From the NCBI GenBank assembly GCA_016870485.1, contig VGBM01000007.1:1-64000 (forward strand): DNA of 64,000 bases. The letters run 5' to 3'. The translations under genes and the position numbers were made by a program. Source of the stretch: Actinomycetota bacterium (GTDB lineage: Bacteria > Actinomycetota > Thermoleophilia > Gaiellales > F1-60-MAGs149). How positions within the stretch are numbered: the first letter of the stretch is position 1; each line of letters starts with the position of its first letter. Under the pieces are notes generated by a model. The model was given only the letters and a program-made list of their open reading frames with translations. It made no database searches and was not told where the DNA came from. Below are positions 47,215 to 59,744 of the stretch, piece by piece.

Positions 47215-49380
47215 TCAGACCGTCTGCGGATCCACGTCGACCGCGACGCGCGCGTCGGCCCGCCGCAGCAGCGCGTGGCGGTCGGCGAGCAGCGCGTGCA
47301 CGGCGCGCGCGGCGTGCTCGGCCCGATCGGTCCGCACAATCAGGTGCGCCCGGTGGCGGTCGCGCAGCCGGATCAGGGGTGCCGGCCCGAGGATCCGGTC
47401 GTCGGGGAGCATACGCCCGAGCGCGTCGGCGATCCCGTCGAGGAGCGCAAGCGGGACGTCGGCGGCGGGCGCCTCGACGAGGACGCGCACGAGCCGGCTG
47501 AACGGGGGGTAGCGCAGTGCCTCGCGCCGGCCCAGCTCGCCGTCGAGGAACTCGTCGACGGCGTGCCGCGCGGCGAGCCGCACGACGCGCTGGGAGGGGT
47601 CCCAGGTCTGCAGGATCACGCGCCCGCCGGAGCCCTCGCGCCCGGCCCGCCCGGCGAGCTGGCAGAGCAGGCTGAACGAGCGCTCCTCCGCCCGGAAGTC
47701 CGGCATGGCGAGGCCGAGGTCGGCGTCGATCACGGCGGCGAGGCGCACGTCGGGGAAGTCGTGCCCCTTGGCCACGAGCTGGGTGCCGACGAGGACGGCG
47801 CGCTCGGAGGCCTGGAAGGCGGCGAGCGCCCCCTCCACCCCGCCCCGGCGGCCGGCGACGTCGCCGTCGAGGCGGATCACGTCGAGGCGCGGGTAGCGCC
47901 GCACGATCTCCTCCTCGAGCCGCTCGGTGCCCGCGCCGATGCGCGTGATGTCGACGGCGCCGCAGTGCGGGCAGCGGGTCGGCGCGGTCTCGCTGTGCCC
48001 GCAGTGGTGGCAGACGAGCCGCGGCGGGCGCTGGTGCAGGACCAGCGCGACGTCGCAGGACGGGCAGCCGAAGCCCTTGCCGCAGGCGCGGCAGTGCAGG
48101 GCGAGCGCGGCGCCGCGGCGGTTGAGCAGCACCATCGCGCGCCCGCCGTCGCGCTCGAGGCCGGCGAGCGCGGCCTGCAGGGGCCGCGACAGCGGGTAGT
48201 GGCCGTCGCGCCCGAGGTCGACCAGCTCGACGGGCGGCAGTCCCCCGCCGACCCGCTCGGCCAGCTCGACCCGCTCGAGCGCCCGCCAGGCCTCAGGCCG
48301 CGGCGTCGCCGACGCGAACACCACCGCCGCCTCCGTCGGGCGCGCCCGCATCAGGGCGACGGCGCGCGCGTCGTAGCGCGGGTCCGACTCCTGCTTGTAG
48401 GCGGGCTCGTGCTCCTCGTCCACGACGATCAGCCCGAGGTCGGGCATCGGCGCGAGGATCGCCGAGCGGGCGCCGACGAGGACGCGGGCCTCGCCCGCCT
48501 CGAGCCGGCGCCAGACCCGCGCCCGCTCGCCGGCGGCGAGGCCCGAGTGCAGGACCTCGACGAGCGGCCCGAAGCGGGCCCGCACGCGCGCCGCGGTCTG
48601 CGGGGCGAGCGCGATCTCGGGCACGAGCACGATCACGCCGCGCCCGCGGGCGAGCGCGTGCGCCGCGGCCCGCAGGAAGACCTCGGTCTTGCCCGAGCCC
48701 GTGACCCCGTAGAGCAGGAGCTCGCGGGGGCCCGTGCCGTCGACGGCGGCCTCGAGCCGCGCGATCGCCGCGGCCTGGGCCGGGTTGGCGTCGAGCGGCG
48801 CCTCGAGGTCGGCGGCGGGCGGCGCGGCCGGCACGAGGCGCCCGTCCTCGACGAGGCGGCGCACCGCGGCCGGGGCGGCCCCCGCGGCGCGCGCGATCTC
48901 GCCGAGCGGCGTCGGCGCGGCGGCGGCGGCGAGGATCGCCTGCTGGCGGCTGCCGCGCGCCGCGGCGTCGGGCGCGGCCACGAGCCACGGGTCGGGCGGC
49001 GGCGGGTTCGCGGACGGGGGCAGGACGAGCCGCAGGGCGCGGGCGGACGGCGTCGCGTAGCGCTCGGCCACGCGCAGGGCGAGGTCGACGAGGTCGACCG
49101 GGACGCGGCCGCCGGTGTCCGCGGCCGCCTTGAGCGCCACGCCCGCGGGCGCGTCGTCGGGACCGGCCGGTCCGATCACGACACCCTGCTCCGTGCGGCC
49201 GCGCAGCGGCACGTCCACGACCGCCCCGACGGGCAGGTCGCCCGCGTACGTCAGCGCGCGGTCGAGCCCCCGCGTCGTGACGAGCGGGATGACGAGGACG
49301 GACGGATCAGAGGGCGGCGCGGAGCGCGTCGACCTTGTCGGTCCGCTCCCAGGCGAAGGCGTCGCGTCCGAAGTGCCCAT
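47215..49380 (-). CDS. priA: Primosomal protein N' (PriA helicase)
   Basis: A 721-residue replication-restart helicase. The N-terminal DNA-binding domain is about 25-120, followed by the helicase core with Walker [17 protein letters not shown], Walker [21 protein letters not shown] and the zinc-binding insertion [17 protein letters not shown] plus CHHCG and CPHCG, then [19 protein letters not shown]. Unlike many actinobacterial PriA proteins, whose ATPase motifs have decayed, all motifs are intact here. The only ATG/GTG before the conserved domain is ATG 49380, 74 nt inside metK, so either the genes overlap or the real start is a non-standard codon near 49310. Confidence 0.92.
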   Translation of the reverse strand: MGTSDATPSPGSGPTRSTRSAPPSDPSVLVIPLVTTRGLDRALTYAGDLPVGAVVDVPLRGRTEQGVVIGPAGPDDAPAGVALKAAADTGGRVPVDLVDLALRVAERYATPSARALRLVLPPSANPPPPDPWLVAAPDAAARGSRQQAILAAAAAPTPLGEIARAAGAAPAAVRRLVEDGRLVPAAPPAADLEAPLDANPAQAAAIARLEAAVDGTGPRELLLYGVTGSGKTEVFLRAAAHALARGRGVIVLVPEIALAPQTAARVRARFGPLVEVLHSGLAAGERARVWRRLEAGEARVLVGARSAILAPMPDLGLIVVDEEHEPAYKQESDPRYDARAVALMRARPTEAAVVFASATPRPEAWRALERVELAERVGGGLPPVELVDLGRDGHYPLSRPLQAALAGLERDGGRAMVLLNRRGAALALHCRACGKGFGCPSCDVALVLHQRPPRLVCHHCGHSETAPTRCPHCGAVDITRIGAGTERLEEEIVRRYPRLDVIRLDGDVAGRRGGVEGALAAFQASERAVLVGTQLVAKGHDFPDVRLAAVIDADLGLAMPDFRAEERSFSLLCQLAGRAGREGSGGRVILQTWDPSQRVVRLAARHAVDEFLDGELGRREALRYPPFSRLVRVLVEAPAADVPLALLDGIADALGRMLPDDRILGPAPLIRLRDRHRAHLIVRTDRAEHAARAVHALLADRHALLRRADARVAVDVDPQTV

Positions 49381-50467
49381 AGGCTGCCGTCGGACGATAG
49401 ACCGGGCGGCGCAGGTCGAGGGCCTCGAGGATCGCGGCGGGGCGCAGGTCGAAGACCTCGGAGACGGCCGCCGCGATGCGGCCCTCGTCCTCCGTGGCGG
49501 TCCCGAACGTCTCCACCATCACGGACACCGGGTGGGCGACGCCGATCGCGTAGGCGACCTGCACCTCGCAGCGCTCGGCGAGGCCGGCGGCGACGATGTT
49601 CTTGGCCACCCAGCGCGCCGCGTAGGCCGCGGAGCGGTCGACCTTCGACGGGTCCTTGCCCGAGAAGGCGCCGCCGCCGTGGCGGCCCATGCCGCCGTAG
49701 GTGTCGACGATGATCTTGCGGCCGGTCAGGCCGCAGTCGCCCATCGGGCCGCCGATCACGAACCGGCCCGTCGGGTTGACGAGCAGGTGCTCGCCGGCGA
49801 TGCGGTCGACGTCGCAGAGATCGGCGGGCAGGAGCGGCCGCACGACGTGCTCGGCGAGGTCCGCCCGGATCTGGTCCTGGGAGACCTCCTCCGCGTGCTG
49901 CGTCGAGACGAGAACGCGCTCGACGCCGACGGGGCACCGGTGGCCGCCGTCCTCGGCGTAGGCGACGGTGACCTGGGTCTTGCCATCGGGGCGCAGGTAG
50001 GGCAGCGTGCCGTCCTTGCGCACGGCGGCGAGGCGCTCGGCCATGCGGTGCGCGAGCATGATCGGCAGCGGCATCAGCTCGGGGGTCTCCGAGCAGGCGT
50101 ACCCGAACATCATGCCCTGGTCGCCCGCGCCGACCTCGTCGGCGTCCGCGCCGTCGACGCCCTGCGCGATGTCGGGCGACTGGCGGTCGAGGGCGACCAT
50201 CACGTTGCAGGTGTTGCAGTCGAAGCCCTTGCGGGCGTCGTCGTAGCCGATGTCGCGGATCGTGCCGCGCACGAGCTCGGGGATGTCGAGGCGCGCCGAC
50301 GTGGTGATCTCGCCGGCGACCAGCGCGAGACCGGTCGTGACCAGGCTCTCGCAGGCGACCCGCGCCGCGGGGTCCTGCGCGAGGACGGCGTCGAGGACGG
50401 TGTCCGAGATCTGGTCGGCGATCTTGTCGGGGTGCCCCTCGGTGACGGACTCCGAGGTGAACAGCAT
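49307..50467 (-). CDS. metK: S-adenosylmethionine synthetase
   Basis: A 386-residue enzyme making SAM from methionine and ATP. The N-terminus [20 protein letters not shown] is the family signature. [16 protein letters not shown] and the P-loop-like [20 protein letters not shown] follow. I choose ATG 50467: AGGAG sits 7-8 nt upstream and homologues start at this point; GTG 50506 would add 13 residues. The 111-bp gap to the DUF3352 gene is too short for, and does not resemble, a known SAM riboswitch. Confidence 0.96.
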   Translation of the reverse strand: MLFTSESVTEGHPDKIADQISDTVLDAVLAQDPAARVACESLVTTGLALVAGEITTSARLDIPELVRGTIRDIGYDDARKGFDCNTCNVMVALDRQSPDIAQGVDGADADEVGAGDQGMMFGYACSETPELMPLPIMLAHRMAERLAAVRKDGTLPYLRPDGKTQVTVAYAEDGGHRCPVGVERVLVSTQHAEEVSQDQIRADLAEHVVRPLLPADLCDVDRIAGEHLLVNPTGRFVIGGPMGDCGLTGRKIIVDTYGGMGRHGGGAFSGKDPSKVDRSAAYAARWVAKNIVAAGLAERCEVQVAYAIGVAHPVSVMVETFGTATEDEGRIAAAVSEVFDLRPAAILEALDLRRPVYRPTAAYGHFGRDAFAWERTDKVDALRAAL

Positions 50468-50578
50468 CGAGAGCTCCTGCGCCACGTAGTGCTCCTCCAG
50501 GGCCACCGCGTATCAGTGCGGCGGATTAGCAAACGGATGCTAGCAGGGTGCTCTGGGCCGTCGTCCCGCTCGGACCGC

Positions 50579-52102
50579 CTAGCGGATCGCGATGTAGGCG
50601 CCGGCGCCGCCGGGCTCGCCCCAGGCGATCACGCCGCCGACGGCGTCGAGCGCGGCGGGCAGCTGCTCGCCCCGCTCGGCCGCCCGCTCCGCGGCCATCC
50701 GGCGCACGGCGTCGGCGTTCAGCCAGGCGAGGCCCGTGACCTGGCCGGGCACCCCGGCCGCGTCGCGGGTCGCGCGGAAGCCGGCGTCGTCGGCGAGCGC
50801 CCGCTGCGGCGGGGCCGCGAGGCCCGGCGCGTTGCCGATGGCGATCACGGAGCCGCCCTCCTGGCGGGTGGCGGCGATCTCGCCGGCCTTGCCGTCGCGC
50901 AGGCCCGCCGCGTCGAGCGCGCCGACGAGGCGGCCGATCGTGGCGCCGGCCGCGGCCGGGTCGGGCGGGGCGAGGAGCAGCGCGCCCTGCGGGTCCGCGC
51001 CGTCGAGGGCGACCAGCGCGTGCTGGCCGGTCAGGGCGGGCACGAGGCCCTCGCGCAGGCTGACGCCCGTCGCGGCCTCGATCGAGGCCACGTAGCCCGC
51101 CAGCTGCGGCGAGGCCGCCTCGAGCCGCTCGAGTACGGCCGAGAGGCGCGGGCCGAGGTCGGCGAAGACGAGCGCGCCCGCGGCGTCCGCCGGCACGCGG
51201 CCGGTCAGGGTCGGGGCGAACGCGGCCGGTGCGGCCGCGCCGCGGGCGGCGAGGGCTGCCTCGTCGGCGTCGCCGGCGGCGGCCAGGCGCAGACCGCCCG
51301 CCTCGGCGCGCACGGCGATGCCGAGGCCGCGCACGTCGCCGAGGGCGGCGACGAGGTCGGTGATCTGCGCCTGCGCGTTCGGCAGGTCGCCGGACTCCTG
51401 GGCGGGCACAAGCACCGCCGCGGCCTGCGCCAGCGGGGCGAGCCGCGCCGGGCTCAGGTAGGCGAGGGCGAGCGGGTCGTCGGGAAGGCGCTCCACCGTG
51501 GCGCGGAAGGCGGCCTCGTCGGCGAGGGACGGCGCCCGACCGGCCCGCACCTCGAGCGCCTCGCGCAGCGTGGCGCGCGACGTGGCGCCGACGACGAGCG
51601 AGCCGTCGACGGCGATGGCGGAGGCGCCCTGCTCCCAGACGGGCGTGCCGTCGATCGCGGGGCCCTCGGCGAAGCCGAGACGGGCCAGCTCGCGCAGGAG
51701 CGCTGCGCCGTCGGCCTCGGTGGCCACCAGCACGGCGTCGGCCGCGGGCTCGAGGCCGCCGGCGAGGTCGACGCCGAGGAGGCCCACGGAGACGTCGCCG
51801 CCGAGCGCGCGCACGACCGCTCCCTCGCCGTCCGCGGCCAGCATCGCGTCGAGGTCGGCGAGCTTGGCGTCGCCGCCCGGCACGCGCGCCGCGAGGCCCT
51901 CGAGGGCCTGCCACTGCGCGCCGTCACGGCTCATCGAGACGCTCGCGTAGGCGACCGCGTCGGCGGGCACGAGCGCCGCGCCCTTCGCGCGCGCCTGGGC
52001 CCCCGCGTCGGCGTCGCCGGCGCCGAGGGCGGCGACGAGCGCGACCGCCACGACGAGCGCGGCCGCGAGGGCGGTCAGGACGACGGCGGGTCGATGGGTC
52101 AT
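50579..52102 (-). CDS. DUF3352-type exported protein
   Basis: A 507-residue protein. A Sec signal or anchor helix (residues 7-27, VVLTALAAALVVAVALVAAL) is followed by a large Ala/Leu/Asp-rich extracytoplasmic domain. Family-type phrases are VPADAVAYASVSMSRDG near the start, LARLGFAEGPAIDGTPVW, DPLALAYLSPARLAPL, ALVFADLGPRLSAVLERLE and TGQHALVALDG. Family DUF3352 is from memory of this pattern and no function is established. ATG 52102 has TATCCT 6 nt upstream. Confidence 0.75.
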   Translation of the reverse strand: MTHRPAVVLTALAAALVVAVALVAALGAGDADAGAQARAKGAALVPADAVAYASVSMSRDGAQWQALEGLAARVPGGDAKLADLDAMLAADGEGAVVRALGGDVSVGLLGVDLAGGLEPAADAVLVATEADGAALLRELARLGFAEGPAIDGTPVWEQGASAIAVDGSLVVGATSRATLREALEVRAGRAPSLADEAAFRATVERLPDDPLALAYLSPARLAPLAQAAAVLVPAQESGDLPNAQAQITDLVAALGDVRGLGIAVRAEAGGLRLAAAGDADEAALAARGAAAPAAFAPTLTGRVPADAAGALVFADLGPRLSAVLERLEAASPQLAGYVASIEAATGVSLREGLVPALTGQHALVALDGADPQGALLLAPPDPAAAGATIGRLVGALDAAGLRDGKAGEIAATRQEGGSVIAIGNAPGLAAPPQRALADDAGFRATRDAAGVPGQVTGLAWLNADAVRRMAAERAAERGEQLPAALDAVGGVIAWGEPGGAGAYIAIR

Positions 52103-52108
52103 GGACTC

Positions 52109-52114
52109 AGGATA
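52109..52114 (-). promoter_or_regulatory. -10 box (TATCCT) of the DUF3352 gene
   Basis: TATCCT, six bases, ATG 52102; lies in the 70-bp gap after atpC, where I see no clear terminator for the atp operon. Confidence 0.55.
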
Positions 52115-52172
52115 ACTCCAGCGGTCGTATCGCAGGATGACGGGAAGCGGTTGTCCCCGCCCCGCCTCGCGC

Positions 52173-52583
52173 CTAGCGGCCGGCGAGGCGCAGCTGGTTC
52201 TCGGCGAACTCGAGGTCGCGCTTGGCGCGGAACGCGTTGACCGTCTCGTCGCCGGCCTCGGCGGCCTGGATCCGGCCGCGCGCATCCTCCGCGAGGGCCT
52301 GCGCGGCCTCGACGTCGATCTGGTCCGACGGCACCGCGCCCTCGACGAGCACGAGCGCGCGGTTGTTCTGCATCGAGAAGTAGCCGTCCGACGAGGCGAA
52401 GGCCCGCCACTCCGACGCCGACACCTTCACGCGGATCTGGCCGACGTCGAGGTGCGCGACGATCGGCTGGTGGCGCGGGAGCACGCCGAGCTCGCCCTCC
52501 GTGCCGGGCACGACGACCATCTCGGCCTCCCCCGAGAAGGCCGGGCCCTCCGGGGTGATGATCTCGCAGTGCAGGGTCGCCAT
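52173..52583 (-). CDS. atpC: ATP synthase epsilon subunit
   Basis: A 136-residue F1 central-stalk subunit. The N-terminal beta sandwich has CEIITPEGPAFSGEAEMVVV, GTEGELGVLPRHQPIVAHL and GYFSMQNNRALVLVEGA. The C-terminal helical hairpin (about 88-136) can act as the inhibitory arm. It is 4 bp after atpD and last in the operon. Confidence 0.95.
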   Translation of the reverse strand: MATLHCEIITPEGPAFSGEAEMVVVPGTEGELGVLPRHQPIVAHLDVGQIRVKVSASEWRAFASSDGYFSMQNNRALVLVEGAVPSDQIDVEAAQALAEDARGRIQAAEAGDETVNAFRAKRDLEFAENQLRLAGR

Positions 52584-52587
52584 CGGG

Positions 52588-54099
<1,512 letters not shown>

Positions 54100-55890
54100 C
54101 TACCCCGCGCCGCGGACCGCGAGGTCGCCCAGATGCAGCCCGAGGACCGGCCCCCAGCGGTAGTTGACGACGCGCGCCGAGACGAGCGCGACGTGACGCG
54201 GCGCGAGCAGCGGTACGAGCGGCGCATGGTCGACGAGGACGGCGGTGGCCAGCGCCGCGAGCTGGGCGTCGCGCTCCGGGCTCGGCGGCAGCGCCGCCGC
54301 CTCGGCGACGTGCCGGTCGAAGTCCGGGTCGCACCAGCCGCCGACGTCCGCCCCGCCCCCGCACGTCAGGAGCGGCCCGAACCAGGCCGTCGCGTCGGGG
54401 TAATTGCCGGTCCACGGCAGCAGCGCGATGTGCCACGTCGCTGCCGGATCGCGCAGGACCCCCGCGATCAGGTGCCCGGGCACGGCGCGCTGGCGCACCG
54501 ATAGCCCGGCCGCAGCCAGGTCCCGCGCCACGACGCGGGCGATCTCGGCCTCCGAGGCCGCCGCACCATGCACGAGGACCACCGGCGTCCCATGCGCCCC
54601 GGCGGCGCGCACGAGCGCGCGTGCCCGCGCGGGATCGAAGCCGTAGGGCTCGGACGGCTGGTCGCCCACCAGCCCCGGGGGCAGCAGCTGGCCCCACGCC
54701 AGGCCGGCGAACGGCCCGCCCGCGCGGCGAGCGAGGGCCGCCCGGTCGACGGCGTGGGCGACGGCGCGGCGCGCCTCGAGCCGGTCGAACGGGGGGCGGT
54801 CGGCGCGCAGCGCGGCGAACAGGATCGTGGCGGCCGGCGTCGAGAACAGCCGGCCCGCGAGCGCGGGGTCGGCCTCGGCGCGCTGCACCTGCGCGCCGTG
54901 CGGGACGCCGGCGCCGAGGCTCGCGTCGAGCGTGCCCGCCGCGATCCTCGCCACCTGCAGGCCCTCAGCCACCCCGATCTCGAGCTCGACCCCGTCGAGC
55001 GCGTTCTGCCACGGCGCCTCCGGCATCCCGGCCGCGACGTTCGCCGCCCAGCCCGGCTCCCGCTCGAGCGCGATCCGCGCGCCCGGCGCGACCTCGACCA
55101 GGCGGTACGGCCCCACGAAGGGGGGCGGGGCCCCGCCCTCGCCCCCAGCGGCATCCGCCGGATGGATGAAGGCCCACGGCATCGCGAGCGCGTAGGCGAG
55201 GTCCGGGTCCGGCGTACCGAGCGCGAACTCGACGGTCGCCGCGTCGACCGCGCGCACGCCAGGCAGCGGTCCCGCGTCCTCGCCCGCCGCGCGAGCGGCG
55301 GCCCACTCCGGGTAGCCCGTGAGTCCCGCGTAGTAGCCGGAGGCCGGGGCCCCGCCCGAGGCGCACTGCGCGGCCGGGTCGAGCAGCCGCTCGAAGGAGG
55401 CGACGACGTCGTCCGCATCGACGGCCGAGCCGTCCGGGAAGCGCAGGCCCTCGCGCAGGCGAACCGTCCAGGTCAGGCCGTCTTCCGACACGAGCGGCAT
55501 GTCCTCGGCGAGCTCGGGGCGGACCGCGGCGCCGGTGGGCGCGTCGGTGGCGTCAAGGTGCCCGTAGAGCCCGCGCGCCGCGAACCCGAACACCGTCCAC
55601 GAGGCCCCGTACCAGGAGAGGCCGCTCCAGCAGTCGATGTCGTCGGCGAGCGCGACCCGGAGCACGCCGCCGCGCGGCGGCCGCTCCTGGAGGGGCGGGA
55701 AGGACCCCGCGTCCCCGGCCGCCGCAGTCGGCTCCACCTCCACCGTCGACGCGGTCAGGACCGCCCCGCCCCCGTCGGCCGGCGACTCGCCGCAGCCGGC
55801 CGCGAGCGCGAGGCCGACGACGACGGCCAGTGCGAGGACCAGACGGCGACCGCCCCCCGTACCCCCGTCGACGTACCTGCCGCCTCTCAC
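54100..55890 (-). CDS. Oligopeptide-type ABC substrate-binding lipoprotein inside the atp operon
   Basis: A 596-residue exported lipoprotein. Signal helix LVLALAVVVGLALAAGC ends in the lipobox (L-A-A-G-C). The mature part is SBP family 5 (OppA/DppA): ERPPRGGVLRVALADDIDCW, LAEDMPLVSEDGLTWTVRLR, FPDGSAVDADDVVASFERLL, RRAVAHAVDRAALARRAGG and DPAATWHIALLPWTGNYPD. The ligand is unknown and no permease or ATPase is adjacent. It lies between atpG and atpD in the same direction. I start at GTG 55890 because TAGCGT is exactly 7 nt upstream; GTG 55899, three codons earlier, would lie in that box. Base composition is like the neighbours, so there is no sign of recent transfer. Confidence 0.85.
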   Translation of the reverse strand: MRGGRYVDGGTGGGRRLVLALAVVVGLALAAGCGESPADGGGAVLTASTVEVEPTAAAGDAGSFPPLQERPPRGGVLRVALADDIDCWSGLSWYGASWTVFGFAARGLYGHLDATDAPTGAAVRPELAEDMPLVSEDGLTWTVRLREGLRFPDGSAVDADDVVASFERLLDPAAQCASGGAPASGYYAGLTGYPEWAAARAAGEDAGPLPGVRAVDAATVEFALGTPDPDLAYALAMPWAFIHPADAAGGEGGAPPPFVGPYRLVEVAPGARIALEREPGWAANVAAGMPEAPWQNALDGVELEIGVAEGLQVARIAAGTLDASLGAGVPHGAQVQRAEADPALAGRLFSTPAATILFAALRADRPPFDRLEARRAVAHAVDRAALARRAGGPFAGLAWGQLLPPGLVGDQPSEPYGFDPARARALVRAAGAHGTPVVLVHGAAASEAEIARVVARDLAAAGLSVRQRAVPGHLIAGVLRDPAATWHIALLPWTGNYPDATAWFGPLLTCGGGADVGGWCDPDFDRHVAEAAALPPSPERDAQLAALATAVLVDHAPLVPLLAPRHVALVSARVVNYRWGPVLGLHLGDLAVRGAG

Positions 55891-55897
55891 GGCGCTC

Positions 55898-55903
55898 ACG
55901 CTA
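55898..55903 (-). promoter_or_regulatory. -10 box (TAGCGT) of the lipoprotein gene
   Basis: TAGCGT, seven bases, GTG 55890, in the short gap after atpG. Confidence 0.5.
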
Positions 55904-55925
55904 CCGGGCCCGCGCCGCCCGCGGG

Positions 55926-56810
55926 CTACGAGAGCGCGTCGGCGCCGGCCACGACCTCGAGCAGCTGCTGCGTGATCTCGGCCTGGCGGGCGCGGTTCAT
56001 GTCGAGCGTGAGCCGGTCGATCAGGTCGCGGGCGTTGTCCGAGGCGTTGCGCATCGCGGTCATGCGCGCGCCGTGCTCGGACGCCGTCGACTCGAGCAGG
56101 GCCCGGAAGATCTCCGTCTCGAGCGCCGTGGTCAGGAGCGGCTCGAGCAGCTGCTCGGCGTCGGGCTCGAACAGGAGCTCGCCCATCAGCGCGCGGTCGC
56201 GCGCCGACAGCTCCGTCAGGCGCTCGGGCAGCGGCACGGGCAGCACCTCGGTCGCGTAGACCGTTTGCACGAGCGGCGAGTCGAAGTGGTTGAAGATCAT
56301 CACCAGCCGGTCGAAGGCCTGGTCGCCGTAGTCGGCGATCAGGGAGTGCGCGATCTGCTCGGCGTCCTGGTAGACCGGGCGGTCCGTGAAGCCCGTCCAG
56401 GACTGGCGCGGCTCGGCCCCGCGGAAGCGCAGCGAGCCCGCGCCCTTGCGGCCGACGGCGTACCAGACCACGTCCCGGCCGAGGGCGCGCTCGGCGGCGG
56501 CCTCGTCGAGGGCGCGGCGCAGGACGGACGCGTTGAACGCGCCGGCCAGGCCGCGGTCGCCGGACATCAGCATGATCGCGGTGGTCTGCACGTCGCGGCG
56601 CTCGAGCAGCGGCTGGTTGCGCAGGGACGTGGTCCGCCCCGCCGCCTCCGAGATCAGCTCGTGCATGCCGTCCGCGAACGGGCGCAGGGCCTCGATGCGG
56701 ACCTGGGCGCGACGCAGCTTGGCGCCGGCCACGAGCTCCATCGCCTTCGTGATCTTGCTCGTGTTCTTGACGGAGTGGATCCGCCGGCGGATGTCCTGCA
56801 GCGAGGCCAC
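55926..56810 (-). CDS. atpG: ATP synthase gamma subunit
   Basis: The 294-residue rotor shaft of F1. N-terminal helix LQDIRRRIHSVKNTSKITKAMELVAGAKLRRAQ, central MSGDRGLAGAFNASVLRRAL, and the C-terminal helix MRNASDNARDLIDRLTLDMNRARQAEITQQLLEVVAGADAL (given here as landmarks, each part conserved) are typical. GTG 56810 is 3 bp after the atpA stop. Confidence 0.95.
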   Translation of the reverse strand: MASLQDIRRRIHSVKNTSKITKAMELVAGAKLRRAQVRIEALRPFADGMHELISEAAGRTTSLRNQPLLERRDVQTTAIMLMSGDRGLAGAFNASVLRRALDEAAAERALGRDVVWYAVGRKGAGSLRFRGAEPRQSWTGFTDRPVYQDAEQIAHSLIADYGDQAFDRLVMIFNHFDSPLVQTVYATEVLPVPLPERLTELSARDRALMGELLFEPDAEQLLEPLLTTALETEIFRALLESTASEHGARMTAMRNASDNARDLIDRLTLDMNRARQAEITQQLLEVVAGADALS

Positions 56811-56813
56811 GTG

Positions 56814-58346
<1,533 letters not shown>

Positions 58347-58368
58347 GTCGGTGTCTCCGTCGGTCGGA

Positions 58369-58911
58369 TTAGGCGGTGGGGATGCGGGCGGACCTGAGGT
58401 CGCGGCCGAGCAGGTCGAGGCGGCGCCGGAGCGACGCGTCGACGAGCCGGTCGCGGACGCGCAGGACCACGCCGCCCAGGATCTCGGGATCGACGGTGCG
58501 ATCCATGGTCACGTCGAGGCCGGTCGCCTCGCGCAGCTGCGACTCGACCGTCTTCGCGGTCGCGTCGTCGATCGGCACGGCGGTCGTCAGCTCGACGGCC
58601 AGCTCGCCCTTGGCGAGCCGCACGCGCTCGGCGAAGACGCCCTGGATCTCGGACAGGGCGTCCAGCCGGCGATGGTCGAGCAGCACGCCGAGGAGGCGCG
58701 CGACCATCGCGTCGGCGCCCGCGCAGAGCTCGCCGATCAGGCGGCCCTTGGCCTCGCGCGGCACGGCCGGGTTGGCCAGGGCGCGCGCGAGCGCCGGGGT
58801 GTCGCGGACGGCGTCCGCGACCGCGGCGAGGCCGCCGTCGACGGCGTCGAGACACCCGGCCTCGTCGGCCGCCGCGTAGAGCGCCGTGGCGTACGGGGTC
58901 GCGACGCTCAC
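58369..58911 (-). CDS. atpH: ATP synthase delta subunit
   Basis: The 180-residue peripheral-stalk subunit joining F1 and Fo. [13 protein letters not shown] at the start and [29 protein letters not shown] at the end (the family signature, spread over two parts) are clear. It is the short single-domain form, unlike mycobacteria, where delta is fused to a second b subunit. GTG 58911 overlaps the atpF stop (GTGA). Confidence 0.93.
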   Translation of the reverse strand: MSVATPYATALYAAADEAGCLDAVDGGLAAVADAVRDTPALARALANPAVPREAKGRLIGELCAGADAMVARLLGVLLDHRRLDALSEIQGVFAERVRLAKGELAVELTTAVPIDDATAKTVESQLREATGLDVTMDRTVDPEILGGVVLRVRDRLVDASLRRRLDLLGRDLRSARIPTA

Positions 58912-59459
58912 GCCCCGCCCTTGCCTCCGTGCAGCGCCGAGAAGTCGACCCCCGCGAGGGCCTCCTCCACGAGCCGCTTCTGCTCCTTGTCGTCGAGCGC
59001 CCGGCCCAGCACCTTCTCGGTGGCGAGCAGGGTCAGGTCGGCGATCTCCTGCTTGATGCGGTCGAGCGACTGCTGCGTCTCCGCCGCGATCGCCTGCTGC
59101 GCGGCGGCGATGCCGCGCTCCCGCTCCTGGGACAGCTCCGCGACGAGCTGCCGCTGCTGCTCCGTCGCCGTGGCGCGGGCGTTCTCGAGGATCTCGGCGG
59201 CCTCGCGCCGGGCGGCGGCCAGTTGCTGCTTGTAGTCGTCGAGCAGCCGCTCGGCCTCCTCGCGGGCGTCCTCGGCGGACTGGAGGTTCTGGCGCACGGC
59301 CTCCCGGCGCTCGTCGAGCAGGGCCGCGATCCGGCCGAACGCGTACTTGCGCAGGATCACGAGCACGATCAGGAACGTGACCAGCGTCCACAGGCTGAGG
59401 CCGAGCTCGGGCTGGATCAGCCCGGCGCCGCCCGTCTCTGCGAGGATCGTCGACGTCAT
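58908..59459 (-). CDS. atpF: ATP synthase b subunit
   Basis: The 183-residue Fo stator subunit. One TM helix (about 23-40, LWTLVTFLIVLVILRKYAF) is followed by a long charged coiled coil (to about 150) with ERREAVRQNLQSAEDAREEA. The end [21 protein letters not shown] is short and flexible. It is 4 bp after atpE and there is only one b gene. Confidence 0.94.
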   Translation of the reverse strand: MTSTILAETGGAGLIQPELGLSLWTLVTFLIVLVILRKYAFGRIAALLDERREAVRQNLQSAEDAREEAERLLDDYKQQLAAARREAAEILENARATATEQQRQLVAELSQERERGIAAAQQAIAAETQQSLDRIKQEIADLTLLATEKVLGRALDDKEQKRLVEEALAGVDFSALHGGKGGA

Positions 59460-59463
59460 CGGA

Positions 59464-59712
59464 TCAGGCGATGAAGAAGGCGACGAAGCTCATCAGGAGG
59501 GCGTAGAACGTGATCGCCTCGGTCAGCGCGAGCCCGAGGAACATCATGCCCTGCAGGTCGCTGCGCATCTCCGGCTGGCGGGAGACACCCTCGATCGTCT
59601 TGCCGATGAGGTAGCCCACGCCCACGCCGGGGCCGATCGCGCCGAAGCCGGTGCCGAGGCCGAGCGCGAGCGCCTTCGCGGCGTCGACGAGCCCCTGGTC
59701 GGTGAGTGCCAT
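59464..59712 (-). CDS. atpE: ATP synthase c subunit
   Basis: The 82-residue rotor-ring proteolipid: two TM helices joined by the polar loop RQPEMRSDLQ. The ion-binding carboxylate is Glu65 in LALTEAITFYALL. The residue after it is Ala and there is no Glu-Ser/Thr pair as in Na+-type rings, so the coupling ion is probably H+. A strong AGGAGG lies about 10 nt before ATG 59712, fitting the high expression needed for the ring. Confidence 0.95.
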   Translation of the reverse strand: MALTDQGLVDAAKALALGLGTGFGAIGPGVGVGYLIGKTIEGVSRQPEMRSDLQGMMFLGLALTEAITFYALLMSFVAFFIA

Positions 59713-59744
59713 GTGTCCGAGATCCTCCTGGGTAGGTTGGTCGC

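Noticed and set aside
50468..50578. SAM riboswitch upstream of metK
   Set aside because: The 111-nt gap lacks the conserved stems and the GGUCAUGAG-type core of SAM-I/IV, and is short. I see only a weak repeat GCTAGCATCCG / GCTAATCCG.
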